DNA of 15,371 bases from contig JAKSAU010000127.1 of NCBI GenBank assembly GCA_022361535.1, positions 1 to 15,371 of the forward strand, read 5' to 3'. The notes below the pieces were generated by a model. It was not told where the DNA came from, searched no databases, and saw only the letters and a list, made by a program, of their open reading frames with translations. The DNA comes from Desulfobacterales bacterium (GTDB taxonomy: Bacteria > Desulfobacterota > Desulfobacteria > Desulfobacterales > Desulfobacteraceae). Shown piece by piece: positions 1-7,348 of this stretch. The position numbers and the translations under genes were made by a program. Position 1 is the first letter of the stretch. Every line of letters starts with the position of its first letter.

Positions 1-1061
1 AAGCGCAACGCCAATTAGATTTTGACCGGCTACAACTAAAACCGTTTGCGCCAGGAGTTGCAGTGAGAGCCAATGGTCGACTGTCATACATATCTGACCC
101 AATTCGCAGACCGCAGGATTTGTTGTCTACATTAACTTCCCCCGTCGTAAGCGCATCAGACCACTTGAAAGTTATAAAACTTTTTCTTGAGAATAAACTC
201 AAAGGGACACAGGGTATATTTGAGTCTCCCGACATAAGTGCCATTGAGTTTCTAAAATCATATCATTTTTCAAAAAAAGTTATTGAACGTTTTTTTAGGC
301 CTTTCTTTGCAGGCGCCTGTCTTGATCCGGACATAAAGGCGTCTAGCCGGGTCTTTCGCTATCTGTTCAATACCTTTGCCTCCGGGGATGCGACACTTCC
401 GGTAAACGGGATGACAGCAATTCCCAAACAACTTGCAGAAACGATCCCGCAGGAGCAAATCCGGCTGGGTACCAAAGTAGACTCGATTGATCAAGGGCGG
501 TTAGTCTTGGAAAATGGGCAGACCATCACTGGAAAATCAATAGTAATTGCAACAGAGGGACCTGAAACCCAGAGATTGCTGAATGAACCTGTCAACCATG
601 CTTCAAAAGGCGAAAAGTGTCTCTATTTTTCTGCTGAAACCCCACCGATCAACAAGCCCTTTTTAATTTTAAATGGAGAGCCCACAGGGATTGTAAATAA
701 CCTTGCTGTTCCAACTCTAACAGCACCTTCGTATTCATCATCAGGCGCACACCTTATAGCTGCGGTTGTTTTAAAGCATAAAAATGCGGATAGTGAATTT
801 TTGGAAGCATCGGTTAGAGAGGAATTATCAGGCTGGTTCGGAAAATCCGTTCAGCATTGGAAACACTTAAAAACATATAATATTGACCATGGTTTGCCTG
901 ATCAGTCTCCACCGGTTTCCAATCCAACATCAAAAGTTAATAAAGTCCGGGATAACATTTACATCTGCGGGGAATATCAAAGCGTACCGGGTATCCAATG
1001 GGCGCTGCTTTCGGGCCGTATGACAGCAGAGACGGTAATAGAGGACAGCCAAACTGTTTGA
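1..1061 (+). CDS. FAD-dependent amine-oxidase-like oxidoreductase, C-terminal part (5' end outside window)
   Basis: The reading frame is open from base 3 with no stop, so the GTG at 63 is an internal Val and the gene begins before the window. About 350 residues are visible. The pattern is that of the protoporphyrinogen oxidase / phytoene desaturase / amine oxidase superfamily: a PVNGMTAIPKQLAE stretch in the substrate-domain region, a beta strand ending IVIATEGPE, and the C-terminal FAD-contacting segment YICGEYQSVPGIQWALLSG followed by a helix. The N-terminal Rossmann GxGxxG that would bind ADP of FAD lies outside. The substrate cannot be told from this part; heme-pathway or carotenoid-type oxidation are only family possibilities. 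The SDR gene starts 55 bp downstream on the same strand, and FAD oxidoreductase-SDR pairs suggest a joint redox pathway. It ends in TGA, soon followed by TAA in the same frame. Confidence 0.85.
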   Translation, partial: AQRQLDFDRLQLKPFAPGVAVRANGRLSYISDPIRRPQDLLSTLTSPVVSASDHLKVIKLFLENKLKGTQGIFESPDISAIEFLKSYHFSKKVIERFFRPFFAGACLDPDIKASSRVFRYLFNTFASGDATLPVNGMTAIPKQLAETIPQEQIRLGTKVDSIDQGRLVLENGQTITGKSIVIATEGPETQRLLNEPVNHASKGEKCLYFSAETPPINKPFLILNGEPTGIVNNLAVPTLTAPSYSSSGAHLIAAVVLKHKNADSEFLEASVREELSGWFGKSVQHWKHLKTYNIDHGLPDQSPPVSNPTSKVNKVRDNIYICGEYQSVPGIQWALLSGRMTAETVIEDSQTV

Positions 1062-1116
1062 CGTCCTTAAATGTTAAACAAAATGTTTTTTAACCACATG
1101 AATGATCGGGGGATCT

Positions 1117-1845
1117 ATGACATCAACAGTTATTGTTTATGGTGCCACAGGTGCCGTTGGTTCCCATACGGCCAGACTGCTTTATCACCAAAACTACAGC
1201 CTTCATCTTGTTGCAAGAAATAAAGACAAACTTGAACAACTAGGTAATGAATTAAATGCCGGCATCACCGTAGGAGATGTAAATGATCCGAAACTTTTCA
1301 AACAGGTTTCCAAGGAGTTAAGCAAGGATCTGAGCGGACTTGTTTATGCTGTAGGAACAATAAATTTAGGGAGCGTAAGAAGATTAACCGCATCTGATTT
1401 TCTAGAAGATTTTAAGATAAATGCGATGGGAGCGGCGCTGGCAGTTCAGGCTGTCTTACCCAAATTAAAAAAATATAAAGGCACAGGTTCGATTGTTCTT
1501 TTTTCAAGCGTGGCAGCGCAAAGAGGATTTGCAATGCACGCATCCATGGGTATGGCTAAAGGTGCTGTAAACGGACTGACCCGTTCGCTGGCAGCGGAAC
1601 TTGCGCCTAAAATTCGTGTGAATGCAATTTCTCCTTCAGTCACAAGAACCCCTTTATCTGAAAAGATATTGTCTAATGAACAAATGGTTGAAGCTATTGA
1701 AAAAAAGCATCCTTTAAAACGTTTAGGCACAAAAGAAGATATTGCATCTCTTGCGTCTTTTTTAATATCGGAAAAATCCGGCTGGATAACAGGCCAGATT
1801 TTAAGCGTTGATGGCGGCCGTTCTGCAATCGAAACAACAGGATAA
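1117..1845 (+). CDS. Atypical short-chain dehydrogenase/reductase (catalytic Tyr replaced by Met)
   Basis: A 242-residue SDR-fold protein. The N-terminal nucleotide-binding motif GATGAVGS is at residues 9-16, the structural Asn at 102 (INAMG), the catalytic-type Ser at 131 (LFSSVAAQRG), and the C-terminal segment IRVNAISPSVTRTPL and the SGWITGQILSVDGG end are standard for classical SDRs. At the active site, where YxxxK is expected, the sequence is M144-G-M-A-K148, so the proton-donating Tyr is missing while Lys is kept. Such Tyr-less SDRs form a recognisable subgroup (HASxxxAKGAV) and may bind nucleotide without classical carbonyl reduction; that is inference. I chose ATG 1117 because GGGGG at 1108-1112 is well spaced as a ribosome site; ATG 1102 would add five residues. 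The next gene starts 4 bp after the stop, implying co-transcription. Confidence 0.88.
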   Translation: MTSTVIVYGATGAVGSHTARLLYHQNYSLHLVARNKDKLEQLGNELNAGITVGDVNDPKLFKQVSKELSKDLSGLVYAVGTINLGSVRRLTASDFLEDFKINAMGAALAVQAVLPKLKKYKGTGSIVLFSSVAAQRGFAMHASMGMAKGAVNGLTRSLAAELAPKIRVNAISPSVTRTPLSEKILSNEQMVEAIEKKHPLKRLGTKEDIASLASFLISEKSGWITGQILSVDGGRSAIETTG

Positions 1846-1849
1846 TAAA

Positions 1850-2866
1850 GTGACGGTAAAATTGACATATGAAGACAGGGCCTCAGGTGCAATATACGGC
1901 ATGTTTATTGGGGATGCCTTATCAATGCCGGTTCACTGGTACTACGACACCAACGCTTTGAAAAGGGATTATGGACTGGTAACAGATTTTGTCAAACCTC
2001 AAAACCCTCACCCGGACTCTATCTTATGGCGCTCTTCATATACTCCTAAAAACAAAAAAGCAGATATTCTGCATGACCAATCAAAGTATTGGGGGAAAAG
2101 AGGCATACACTATCATCAATTTCTCGAGGCCGGAGAAAATACCCTAAATATTAAACTTGTCTATGAATTGCTTGCCTTACTAAAAAAGCAGGGCAGCTAT
2201 AGTGAAGAAGAATGGCTGAAACGTTTAGTCGACTACATGACTGTGGCCGGAAACCATAATGATACATATGTTGAGGAGTATCTGAGGTATTTTTTCACAA
2301 AATACGGGCAAGGATATGATTTGCTGGAGTGCGGCAGAAATGATGAACATCACATCGGCGGGTTGAGTCTGATGCTGCCAATTCTTATGGTGTTTGGCCA
2401 AGATACCGACTATGCGTTAAATACCGCATTAAACCATCTGGCATTGACGCATGGCGGCGATGTCATGCATTCAGGAGGAAAGATGGTCGCACAAATTATT
2501 TTGGACATACTTCATGGAAAAAAGCTTGAGGATGCGGTCTCTAAACATTATCAGCCGGATACTGGCAAGTTCGCATCAAATCAGCTTAAGGATCTTATTG
2601 AATTCCCAGACAACATGGTGGTAGGCGGCCATTTTTCTTCTGCCTGCTATATTGATCAATCAATTCCCGCAACCCTTTACCTGGCAGTGAAATACAGCCA
2701 AAGCCCTGAAAGAGGATTGATCGCCAACACTATGTGCGGGGGAGACAATGCCGGCAGAGGTGCGCTATTGGGTGCCTTGCTGGGTGCCGCCCGGGGTATG
2801 TCCTGCTGGCCTGCAAGGTGGGTCAAAGGCTTGATGACTCCTCCAAGTCTGGTTTTTCTAAAATAA
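1850..2866 (+). CDS. ADP-ribosylglycohydrolase-family protein with atypical metal motif
   Basis: A protein of about 338 residues of the ADP-ribosylglycohydrolase (DraG/ARH) family, which removes ADP-ribose from proteins or small molecules using two Mg ions. Visible motifs are GDALSMPVHWYYD at 21-33 (the usual GDxxGxP entry), NDT at 137-139 (equivalent of the first metal-binding Asp-Thr region), HGGDVMHSGG from 201, and CGGDNAGRGALLGALLGA from 296. The last normally reads GGDTDTxAA; here the second Asp is absent (GGDNAGR), so one metal site is altered and activity may differ. GTG 1850 is chosen as start because AGGA in the end of the SDR gene is properly spaced. TTG 1808 or ATG 1811 would overlap the SDR gene by more than 30 bp and add unconserved residues. 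The gene lies in the middle of a same-strand run of redox genes. Confidence 0.85.
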   Translation: MTVKLTYEDRASGAIYGMFIGDALSMPVHWYYDTNALKRDYGLVTDFVKPQNPHPDSILWRSSYTPKNKKADILHDQSKYWGKRGIHYHQFLEAGENTLNIKLVYELLALLKKQGSYSEEEWLKRLVDYMTVAGNHNDTYVEEYLRYFFTKYGQGYDLLECGRNDEHHIGGLSLMLPILMVFGQDTDYALNTALNHLALTHGGDVMHSGGKMVAQIILDILHGKKLEDAVSKHYQPDTGKFASNQLKDLIEFPDNMVVGGHFSSACYIDQSIPATLYLAVKYSQSPERGLIANTMCGGDNAGRGALLGALLGAARGMSCWPARWVKGLMTPPSLVFLK

Positions 2867-2916
2867 AGTAACTGAGAACATCATTAAACAAATTACCTAT
2901 TGAAAGGGAAAAAAAT

Positions 2917-3288
2917 ATGGAACTGCAAGATTATTTTGAAAACACAACAGGTACTGGTATTCTTTCAACAGCTGACAGTGATGGCAAGGTAGACGCAGCC
3001 ATTTATTCACGGCCTCATTTTGTAGATAACAAAATTACATTTATCATGCGGGATCGCCTGTCTCACAAAAACCTTACATCAAACCCCCATGCTGTCTTTT
3101 TGTTTATCGAAAAGGGAAAAGGATATAACGGTAAAAGGTTATACTTGACCATGGTAGGAGAAGAGAAAAATTCTGAACGTATAGATTCTCTGAAGCGCAG
3201 GAAAAAATATCCACCTACTGAAGAGGACAGGTTCCTTGTTTTCTTTGAACTGAATCATGAAAGGCCTCTTGTTGGTGACTCTGATTAA
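2917..3288 (+). CDS. Pyridoxamine 5'-phosphate oxidase-fold (PPOX) small protein
   Basis: A 123-residue protein with the split-barrel flavin-binding pattern. It opens with a short helix, then GTGILSTADSDGKVDAAIYS (first two strands) and KITFIMRDRLSHKNLTSNPHAVFLF, the strand-loop-helix typical of FMN/F420/heme-binding PPOX proteins. The Arg and His around RDRLSHKN lie where phosphate of the flavin is commonly held. Length and motifs suit the small general-stress or pyridoxamine oxidase-like members, not true PdxH, which is longer. The start has a good ribosome site (GAAAGGG upstream of ATG 2917). It sits 50 bp after the ADP-ribosylglycohydrolase gene and 160 bp before the selenoprotein gene. 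Substrate and cofactor are unknown. Confidence 0.82.
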   Translation: MELQDYFENTTGTGILSTADSDGKVDAAIYSRPHFVDNKITFIMRDRLSHKNLTSNPHAVFLFIEKGKGYNGKRLYLTMVGEEKNSERIDSLKRRKKYPPTEEDRFLVFFELNHERPLVGDSD

Positions 3289-3448
3289 CTTAGCGCATAA
3301 AACAGGGTTCTTCATAAGTTTCGTATAGAATAATCAAGTCGCTTTGACCCATTTAGCGGTCTGAATCTTTTGTTATGAATACTGTATTACCACGTATTTA
3401 ACATCGTCATGCAATCGTCAATTTGAATTATCTATAGTGAGCTAACCA

Positions 3449-4012
3449 ATGGATTATAAAACCTTTTCAACTAAGAAACTTGGAAGTATTTGCCTGCTCA
3501 ATGAAAATAGAGAGCAGGTAAGGTTATCATCTCTATGGCAGGAAAAAACGGCAGTTATAGTTTTTGTCAGACATTTTGGCTGAGTTTTCTGCCGTCAGCA
3601 GGTTGCTGATATTGCCGAACACGCACATCGCTTTAAAAACAAAAATGCCAATCTTGCTATAATCGGATCTGGCGACCCTGACCATTTTACTGAATTACGT
3701 GAAAAAACAGGATATGACGGTCTGCTTTTTTCAGACCCGTCACTTAAAACATTTTCTCTTTTGGGTTATTCAAATAGCCTAATGGGATTTCTTAGTATCA
3801 ATTCTTTGTTTAAGGCAGCTTCTGCTATAAAAAAAGGCCATCGGCAGGGAACAGTTCAAGGAAATGCATTACAGCTTGGAGGAGCGGTTATCATAGATAC
3901 AGCTGGAACGGTTTGTTATTATTTTGCAGCTGCAAAAGCAGGTGAACACCCTGATATTGATGAATTGTTAGAAGGGATTAGTAAGGCAGCGTCTTCTATC
4001 AATCCTGTTTAA
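3449..4012 (+). CDS. Selenocysteine-containing peroxiredoxin-like (AhpC/TSA_2 family) protein, TGA at codon 45 read as Sec
   Basis: Reading from ATG 3449 through the in-frame TGA at 3581-3583 gives one 187-residue thioredoxin-fold protein. Before the TGA comes a typical N-terminus ending AVIVFVRHFG; after it comes VFCRQQVADIAEHAHRF, then LAIIGSGD, GLLFSDPSLKTFSLLGY, GGAVIIDTAGTVCYYF and HPDIDELL, all in the same frame. In the Prx-like2/AhpC-TSA_2 family this position is the first Cys of RHFGCxFC, so TGA replaces exactly the redox Cys, giving Sec45-Val-Phe-Cys48, a U-x-x-C redox pair. A hairpin with a GGT loop follows at SECIS distance (separate entry). No frameshift or other stop is present, and the sequence after the TGA is uneroded. 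Likely role: thiol/selenol peroxide or disulfide reduction in the cytoplasm (no signal peptide). Upstream GTGAG is a weak ribosome site; an in-frame TAA just before ATG 3449 fixes the start. The alternative is a point nonsense mutation of TGC or TGT. Confidence 0.85.
3584..3610 (+). promoter_or_regulatory. Candidate bacterial SECIS element after the Sec TGA
   Basis: Immediately downstream of TGA 3581-3583, TCAGCA (3595-3600) and TGCTGA (3604-3609) form a perfect 6-bp stem, extendable by a G-U pair (3594/3610), around GGT (3601-3603). It may equally fold as a 5-bp stem with an AGGTT loop. The loop G pair lies 17 nt after the TGA. From memory, the E. coli fdhF SECIS has its loop GGU about 18 nt after UGA, within a similar GCA-GGU-UGC context. 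In bacteria SelB binds this loop to deliver Sec-tRNA. The hairpin lies within the coding sequence, as bacterial SECIS elements do. Confidence 0.75.
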
Positions 4013-4070
4013 ATAAATACATGAATGGATACTGTGTGACAGGTCAAAAAAATTAAAAATTCATTCTAAA

Positions 4071-6266
4071 TTATAATTCTTCTGTCTGGCAGGTGATGAT
4101 GCCAAGGTAACCGTCAACTGTTATCCGGGTTCCATTTTCAATCAACTGCAAGGCGTTTAAAGCTCCGGTGATACAAGGCAGGCCATATTCCCTGGCAATA
4201 ATCGCTCCATGAATCAGCATCCCGCCTCGTTCCTCAACCACAGCTGCTGCAAGCGGTACGACAAAGGTCATATTGGGATCAACCCCCATGCATACCAGGA
4301 TTTCACCTTGTTTGAATGATAACAAATCCTGGGAGTTTTTTATCAGCCTTGCTCGACCGGAAGCAATACCAGGCCCAGCCGGGTGGCCCACAATCTGGCG
4401 GGAAGATACCCATTTTTCTTTTGCTAAGGTATCTGCTTCAGGTTTCTCTTCTTTGCTGCGGGATTCTTTTGTAAGGCTTAATGCCGGTATTTTTGTAAGT
4501 ATTTCAATGTGCTTATCTTCTGTTAAGGGATCGTCCAATCTTCGCTGCCCCTCCCGGACAGCTTCCAGAAGCTGGGCCTCTATTCGACCAAGATGGATAT
4601 TATCGTCGTCTCTTAGTCTGTAGCTTTCCCGCCCCAAACGGAGAACATCTATAGCAAAATCACGGCGGTCCGGTGGAAAGCTTTTAAGGTAAGCATTTTT
4701 GAGTGCATCAGTGTCATGCTCAAAAGAGATGACCTGTTTGGCAGGCCTGCCTGCAAATTCGAGTAGAAGCTTGATAATGGAAACTTCACCGTATTGGCAT
4801 TCACTGCCGCTTCCGGTTGCACAGGATAAATCGCCGAATTTATCAATAAATAAAGATAGCATTTCTCTGAAAGGGTGATCTGATTCAGGCAGCAGCTCTC
4901 TTTCAAGTTGTGTTTTAAGACCCTCGTCATTGCGAATCATCCGGGCAAGCTTTTCAAGCAGGCTGTTTCTCTCCATGCTTTTTAATCCGGTGTTTTCAAA
5001 CAGATCCATGAATTCATAGGGATCTTCAGGAATAACTGCATCATTATACACTTGTCCGAACAACCTTATTCCATGGGCAAAGGGAATGAAGTCCGCCCAA
5101 TATACTTTAACCCAATGATCATAAATATTTTGTCTTTTTTCAATTTCGTCACACAGGGATTCTACAGAAAGGGATTCAAGCTCAATTTCTTTTAAATTTT
5201 GGGCCTCAGATATCATTTGAGGAATGAGTTTATGTTCTATTTTCTCATATAGCTGAATTAAATTTTCATAGCTTCTATGCAGGGTGAGATACCATGATCT
5301 TTTATCATTTGTTTCAGAGGAACCCGTGCTTGTTATAGGTCTGGCTTGAAGAATGATCAACTGGTCATTAAAGATTGTCCACTCAACATCTTGAGGTCTG
5401 CCAAAAAGGTCTTCAAGCTGTCTTCCTGATTTCCATACCTGACGAATTTCATGATTGTTCACTGGTGGTTTATCAGCCTTGGTTTTTCTTAACTTTTTAA
5501 ACGCAACCCCGGCTTTTGTAGGTAACGCATAATTTTCCCGAACCGGTTTTGTTTGGCTGATGATTTTACCTGTAACGCGGCTCAGTATCCACCGATCCGG
5601 TTCAATATCCCCGTCAACCAGAGCCTGGTTCAGGCCGTAAACCGACTCTATTACCGACTCATTTGCATTATTGGGATTCTGCCCAAAAAAGATCCCTGAC
5701 CTATCTGATGGAATCAGCTCCTGGATGATGACAGCCATTTGACTTTTGTATATATCAAACCCAAGCTCTTTTCGGTATAACAAGGCCGCATCTGAATAGA
5801 GTGATGCCCAGACAAGTTTAACGTGTTTTATTATTTCACTCGCTCCGGATATATTTAAAAAGGAATGATGAAGCCCGGCAAAAGAACTTGACGCGTCGTC
5901 CTCTTCCGGGGCTGACGACCTTACTGCAACAGGAGCGTTTTCAAAGGATACGCTGATACATTTTTCAAGATCTGACAATATGTTTTTGGGAATCGATGTG
6001 TTTAAAAAATAATTCCGGATGCGTAACGCAATATCCCAGATTTCTTCCCACCTCATCTGGTCTAAAGATTTTTTGTTTACTTCAAAAAAAATCCTGTCCC
6101 TTAGATGGGTTTGATCAAGATAGTCCTCAAAGACCTTACAGGGGATGCAAAACGTTTTCGGGATGCTGAATCCCTGTCTGTTGATCTCGGACAAACAAAA
6201 GGCTTTTCCCCCTATCTGACTTTTTCCGGCATCTGCAAATTCCTTAATATTGAGTAGAGGTTTCAT
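4071..6266 (-). CDS. PEP/pyruvate-binding (PEP-synthase-like) phosphotransferase without PEP barrel
   Basis: A 731-residue protein. The N-terminal PPDK_N ATP-grasp domain (about 1-320) shows GKSQIGGKAFCLSEINR near residue 15, the nucleotide-loop stretch APVAVRSSAPEEDD, SSSFAGLHHSFLN, and the domain end DVEWTIFNDQLIILQARPI. A helical middle region (about 325-620) has no recognisable motif. The C-terminal swivelling His domain (about 645-725) holds ERGGMLIHGAIIARE, where His686 is the predicted phospho-carrier. The C-terminal TIM barrel that binds PEP/pyruvate in PpsA (about 790 residues) and PPDK is absent. This order (ATP domain, variable domain, terminal His domain) resembles rifampicin phosphotransferase, so phosphorylation of some small molecule by ATP is possible; the substrate is unknown. 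Its ATG overlaps the TGA of the upstream PPOX gene by 4 bp (ATGA), indicating translational coupling. Confidence 0.85.
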   Translation of the reverse strand: MKPLLNIKEFADAGKSQIGGKAFCLSEINRQGFSIPKTFCIPCKVFEDYLDQTHLRDRIFFEVNKKSLDQMRWEEIWDIALRIRNYFLNTSIPKNILSDLEKCISVSFENAPVAVRSSAPEEDDASSSFAGLHHSFLNISGASEIIKHVKLVWASLYSDAALLYRKELGFDIYKSQMAVIIQELIPSDRSGIFFGQNPNNANESVIESVYGLNQALVDGDIEPDRWILSRVTGKIISQTKPVRENYALPTKAGVAFKKLRKTKADKPPVNNHEIRQVWKSGRQLEDLFGRPQDVEWTIFNDQLIILQARPITSTGSSETNDKRSWYLTLHRSYENLIQLYEKIEHKLIPQMISEAQNLKEIELESLSVESLCDEIEKRQNIYDHWVKVYWADFIPFAHGIRLFGQVYNDAVIPEDPYEFMDLFENTGLKSMERNSLLEKLARMIRNDEGLKTQLERELLPESDHPFREMLSLFIDKFGDLSCATGSGSECQYGEVSIIKLLLEFAGRPAKQVISFEHDTDALKNAYLKSFPPDRRDFAIDVLRLGRESYRLRDDDNIHLGRIEAQLLEAVREGQRRLDDPLTEDKHIEILTKIPALSLTKESRSKEEKPEADTLAKEKWVSSRQIVGHPAGPGIASGRARLIKNSQDLLSFKQGEILVCMGVDPNMTFVVPLAAAVVEERGGMLIHGAIIAREYGLPCITGALNALQLIENGTRITVDGYLGIITCQTEEL

Positions 6267-6718
6267 GGTGTGACTTTTACCTCGACTACATTTTGAAACC
6301 GCATTACCATAAAATACCGTTTTATGGTAATGCGAATAAAGGCAGATGTCGGCGCATTGGAAAACTCTTTTAATTGCGGATGTTTTTTTAAATACCTGTT
6401 CAACATGTCCATATTTTCAGATTTTTCAATAACCTCAGCAACTCCCGTACCGGTTACGGATACAGCGTTATAAATATCATCAGGTCTATTACGGCTGTCG
6501 TTTACAAGAATTGAGACTTTGGGATTGGCAGTCAGATTCTCATATTTACGGGTGGTAGAAGGCGTCAATAAATATATATATGTGCTATCAAAACTTGCGG
6601 AAAACGCCACAAGACTTGAATAGGGCTGGTTCCCTTTATGCGTTGAAAGAACAGCAAGTCTTTGGGAGTCAAGTAATTCACCTATTTGAGCTAATACCTT
6701 TTGCCTTGTATCGGTCAT
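6263..6718 (-). CDS. PPOX-fold (pyridoxamine 5'-phosphate oxidase-like) protein
   Basis: A 151-residue split-barrel protein. LLDSQRLAVLSTHKGNQPYSSLVAFS covers the first strands, then YIYLLTPSTTRKYENLTANPKVSILVNDS, the strand-helix-strand core in which the TxRKxxNL segment typically holds flavin phosphate, followed by AVSVTGTGVAEV and a final FIRITIKRYFMVMRFQNVVEV strand pair near the C-terminus. This matches the HugZ-like or general PPOX family that binds FMN, F420 or heme; the exact ligand cannot be read. AAGGA sits about 8 nt before the ATG. It is the first gene of a two-gene minus-strand operon with the PEP-synthase-like gene, overlapping it by 4 bp. It differs in sequence from the PPOX protein at 2917, so the two are not a recent duplication. 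Confidence 0.85.
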   Translation of the reverse strand: MTDTRQKVLAQIGELLDSQRLAVLSTHKGNQPYSSLVAFSASFDSTYIYLLTPSTTRKYENLTANPKVSILVNDSRNRPDDIYNAVSVTGTGVAEVIEKSENMDMLNRYLKKHPQLKEFSNAPTSAFIRITIKRYFMVMRFQNVVEVKVTP

Positions 6719-6742
6719 AAAATTTTCCTTAAGGCTATTTCA

Positions 6743-6771
6743 ATAGTAGAAGTATGGTCAAAGCTTAACAA
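6743..6771 (-). promoter_or_regulatory. Candidate sigma70 promoter for the PPOX / PEP-synthase-like operon
   Basis: On the minus strand TTGTTA (6771-6766) and TACTAT (6748-6743) are separated by 17 bp, each matching four of six consensus bases. Transcription would start about 18 nt before the ATG, just upstream of the AAGGA ribosome site. Prediction by eye only. Confidence 0.35.
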
Positions 6772-6946
6772 CAGTCGTGCAAAAATAAACGAGATCAAGA
6801 AAACCACAATATTTTCAGGCTGGTCATTTCTGTTAAGAATGACTACTCAATTATTATTGAGTTGATATTGATTATAATGAAACTTTTTGGATTTAAACAG
6901 AATTCTTTAACATTCTTTGTGGTTACTACTAAAATCTATCTCAAAA

Positions 6947-7080
6947 TAAATTTCCGATTGGCTCTGGTGAGCATGGACATACCATATGCTAATACCGGCC
7001 CGTTTGTTCTAAGAAGCGGCTGCCGAATTTTTCTTAAAAAATCCGCCTAATGCCGTCTTCTTAGAACAAACGAGCCTAAG
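6947..7080 (-). repeat. Dispersed palindromic repeat, copy A
   Basis: A roughly 134-bp unit read on the minus strand. Its core is a long imperfect palindrome (6997-7076) with perfect 16-bp outer arms, CGTTTGTTCTAAGAAG at 7001-7016 and its complement at 7057-7072. A central A/T-rich tip is also self-complementary. A non-palindromic tail of about 50 bp follows on the minus strand (6947-6996), including CACCAGAGCC and CCAATCGGAAATTTA. Copy B shows the same order of arm, core, arm and tail at roughly 85% identity by eye. No coding capacity and no transposase nearby, so it resembles a REP/MITE-type non-autonomous element. Confidence 0.85.
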
Positions 7081-7348
7081 TGCTCAATCGGCAATACGTT
7101 CTGAGGATGCGACCAATAATTAATCCACACGCGTTATAAGGGAACATATTTTTAAGATTGCTTCTAAACAACTTAAAAAATAAAACGGTTGATCAGTCCT
7201 CCCTTTAAAATATCTAAAGAAAATTAATACTTGAATGCTTGGAACATCTATTTTATCTATTACTAATAGCCTTTTCGACTGATTTACGATCTTCGTACCC
7301 CAAAATAGATTTTTAGATTACCACCAACTGCCAAATAGTATTTAACAA

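Larger units (their letters stand above)
6719..7348. other. 630-bp intergenic region between divergent genes
   Basis: This AT-rich region separates the minus-strand PPOX operon from the plus-strand kinase gene. It contains the candidate promoter at 6743-6771, a short AT-rich hairpin (ACTCAAT at 6845-6851 with ATTGAGT at 6856-6862, no T-run), and repeat copy A at 6947-7080. I see no convincing gene. From 7081 to 7348 nothing beyond AT-rich sequence stands out, and no confident kinase promoter could be assigned. Confidence 0.6.

Noticed and set aside
1808..1849. Longer N-terminus (TTG 1808 or ATG 1811) for the ADP-ribosylglycohydrolase
   Set aside because: It would overlap the SDR gene and add polar residues that are not part of the fold. 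GTG 1850 with AGGA upstream fits better.
3449..4012. Pseudogene with a nonsense codon at 3581
   Set aside because: A single TGC/TGT-to-TGA change could explain it, but the stop falls exactly on a redox Cys, the frame and family motifs on both sides are intact, and a SECIS-like hairpin follows at the right distance. Selenocysteine is the better reading.
4013..4070. Bidirectional terminator between the convergent selenoprotein and PEP-synthase-like genes
   Set aside because: The 58-bp gap is AT-rich but contains no stable inverted repeat.
6862..7050. 62-codon open frame in the intergenic region on +
   Set aside because: It runs into the palindromic repeat, has no family-like sequence and no clear ribosome site. 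It is open by chance in AT-rich DNA.
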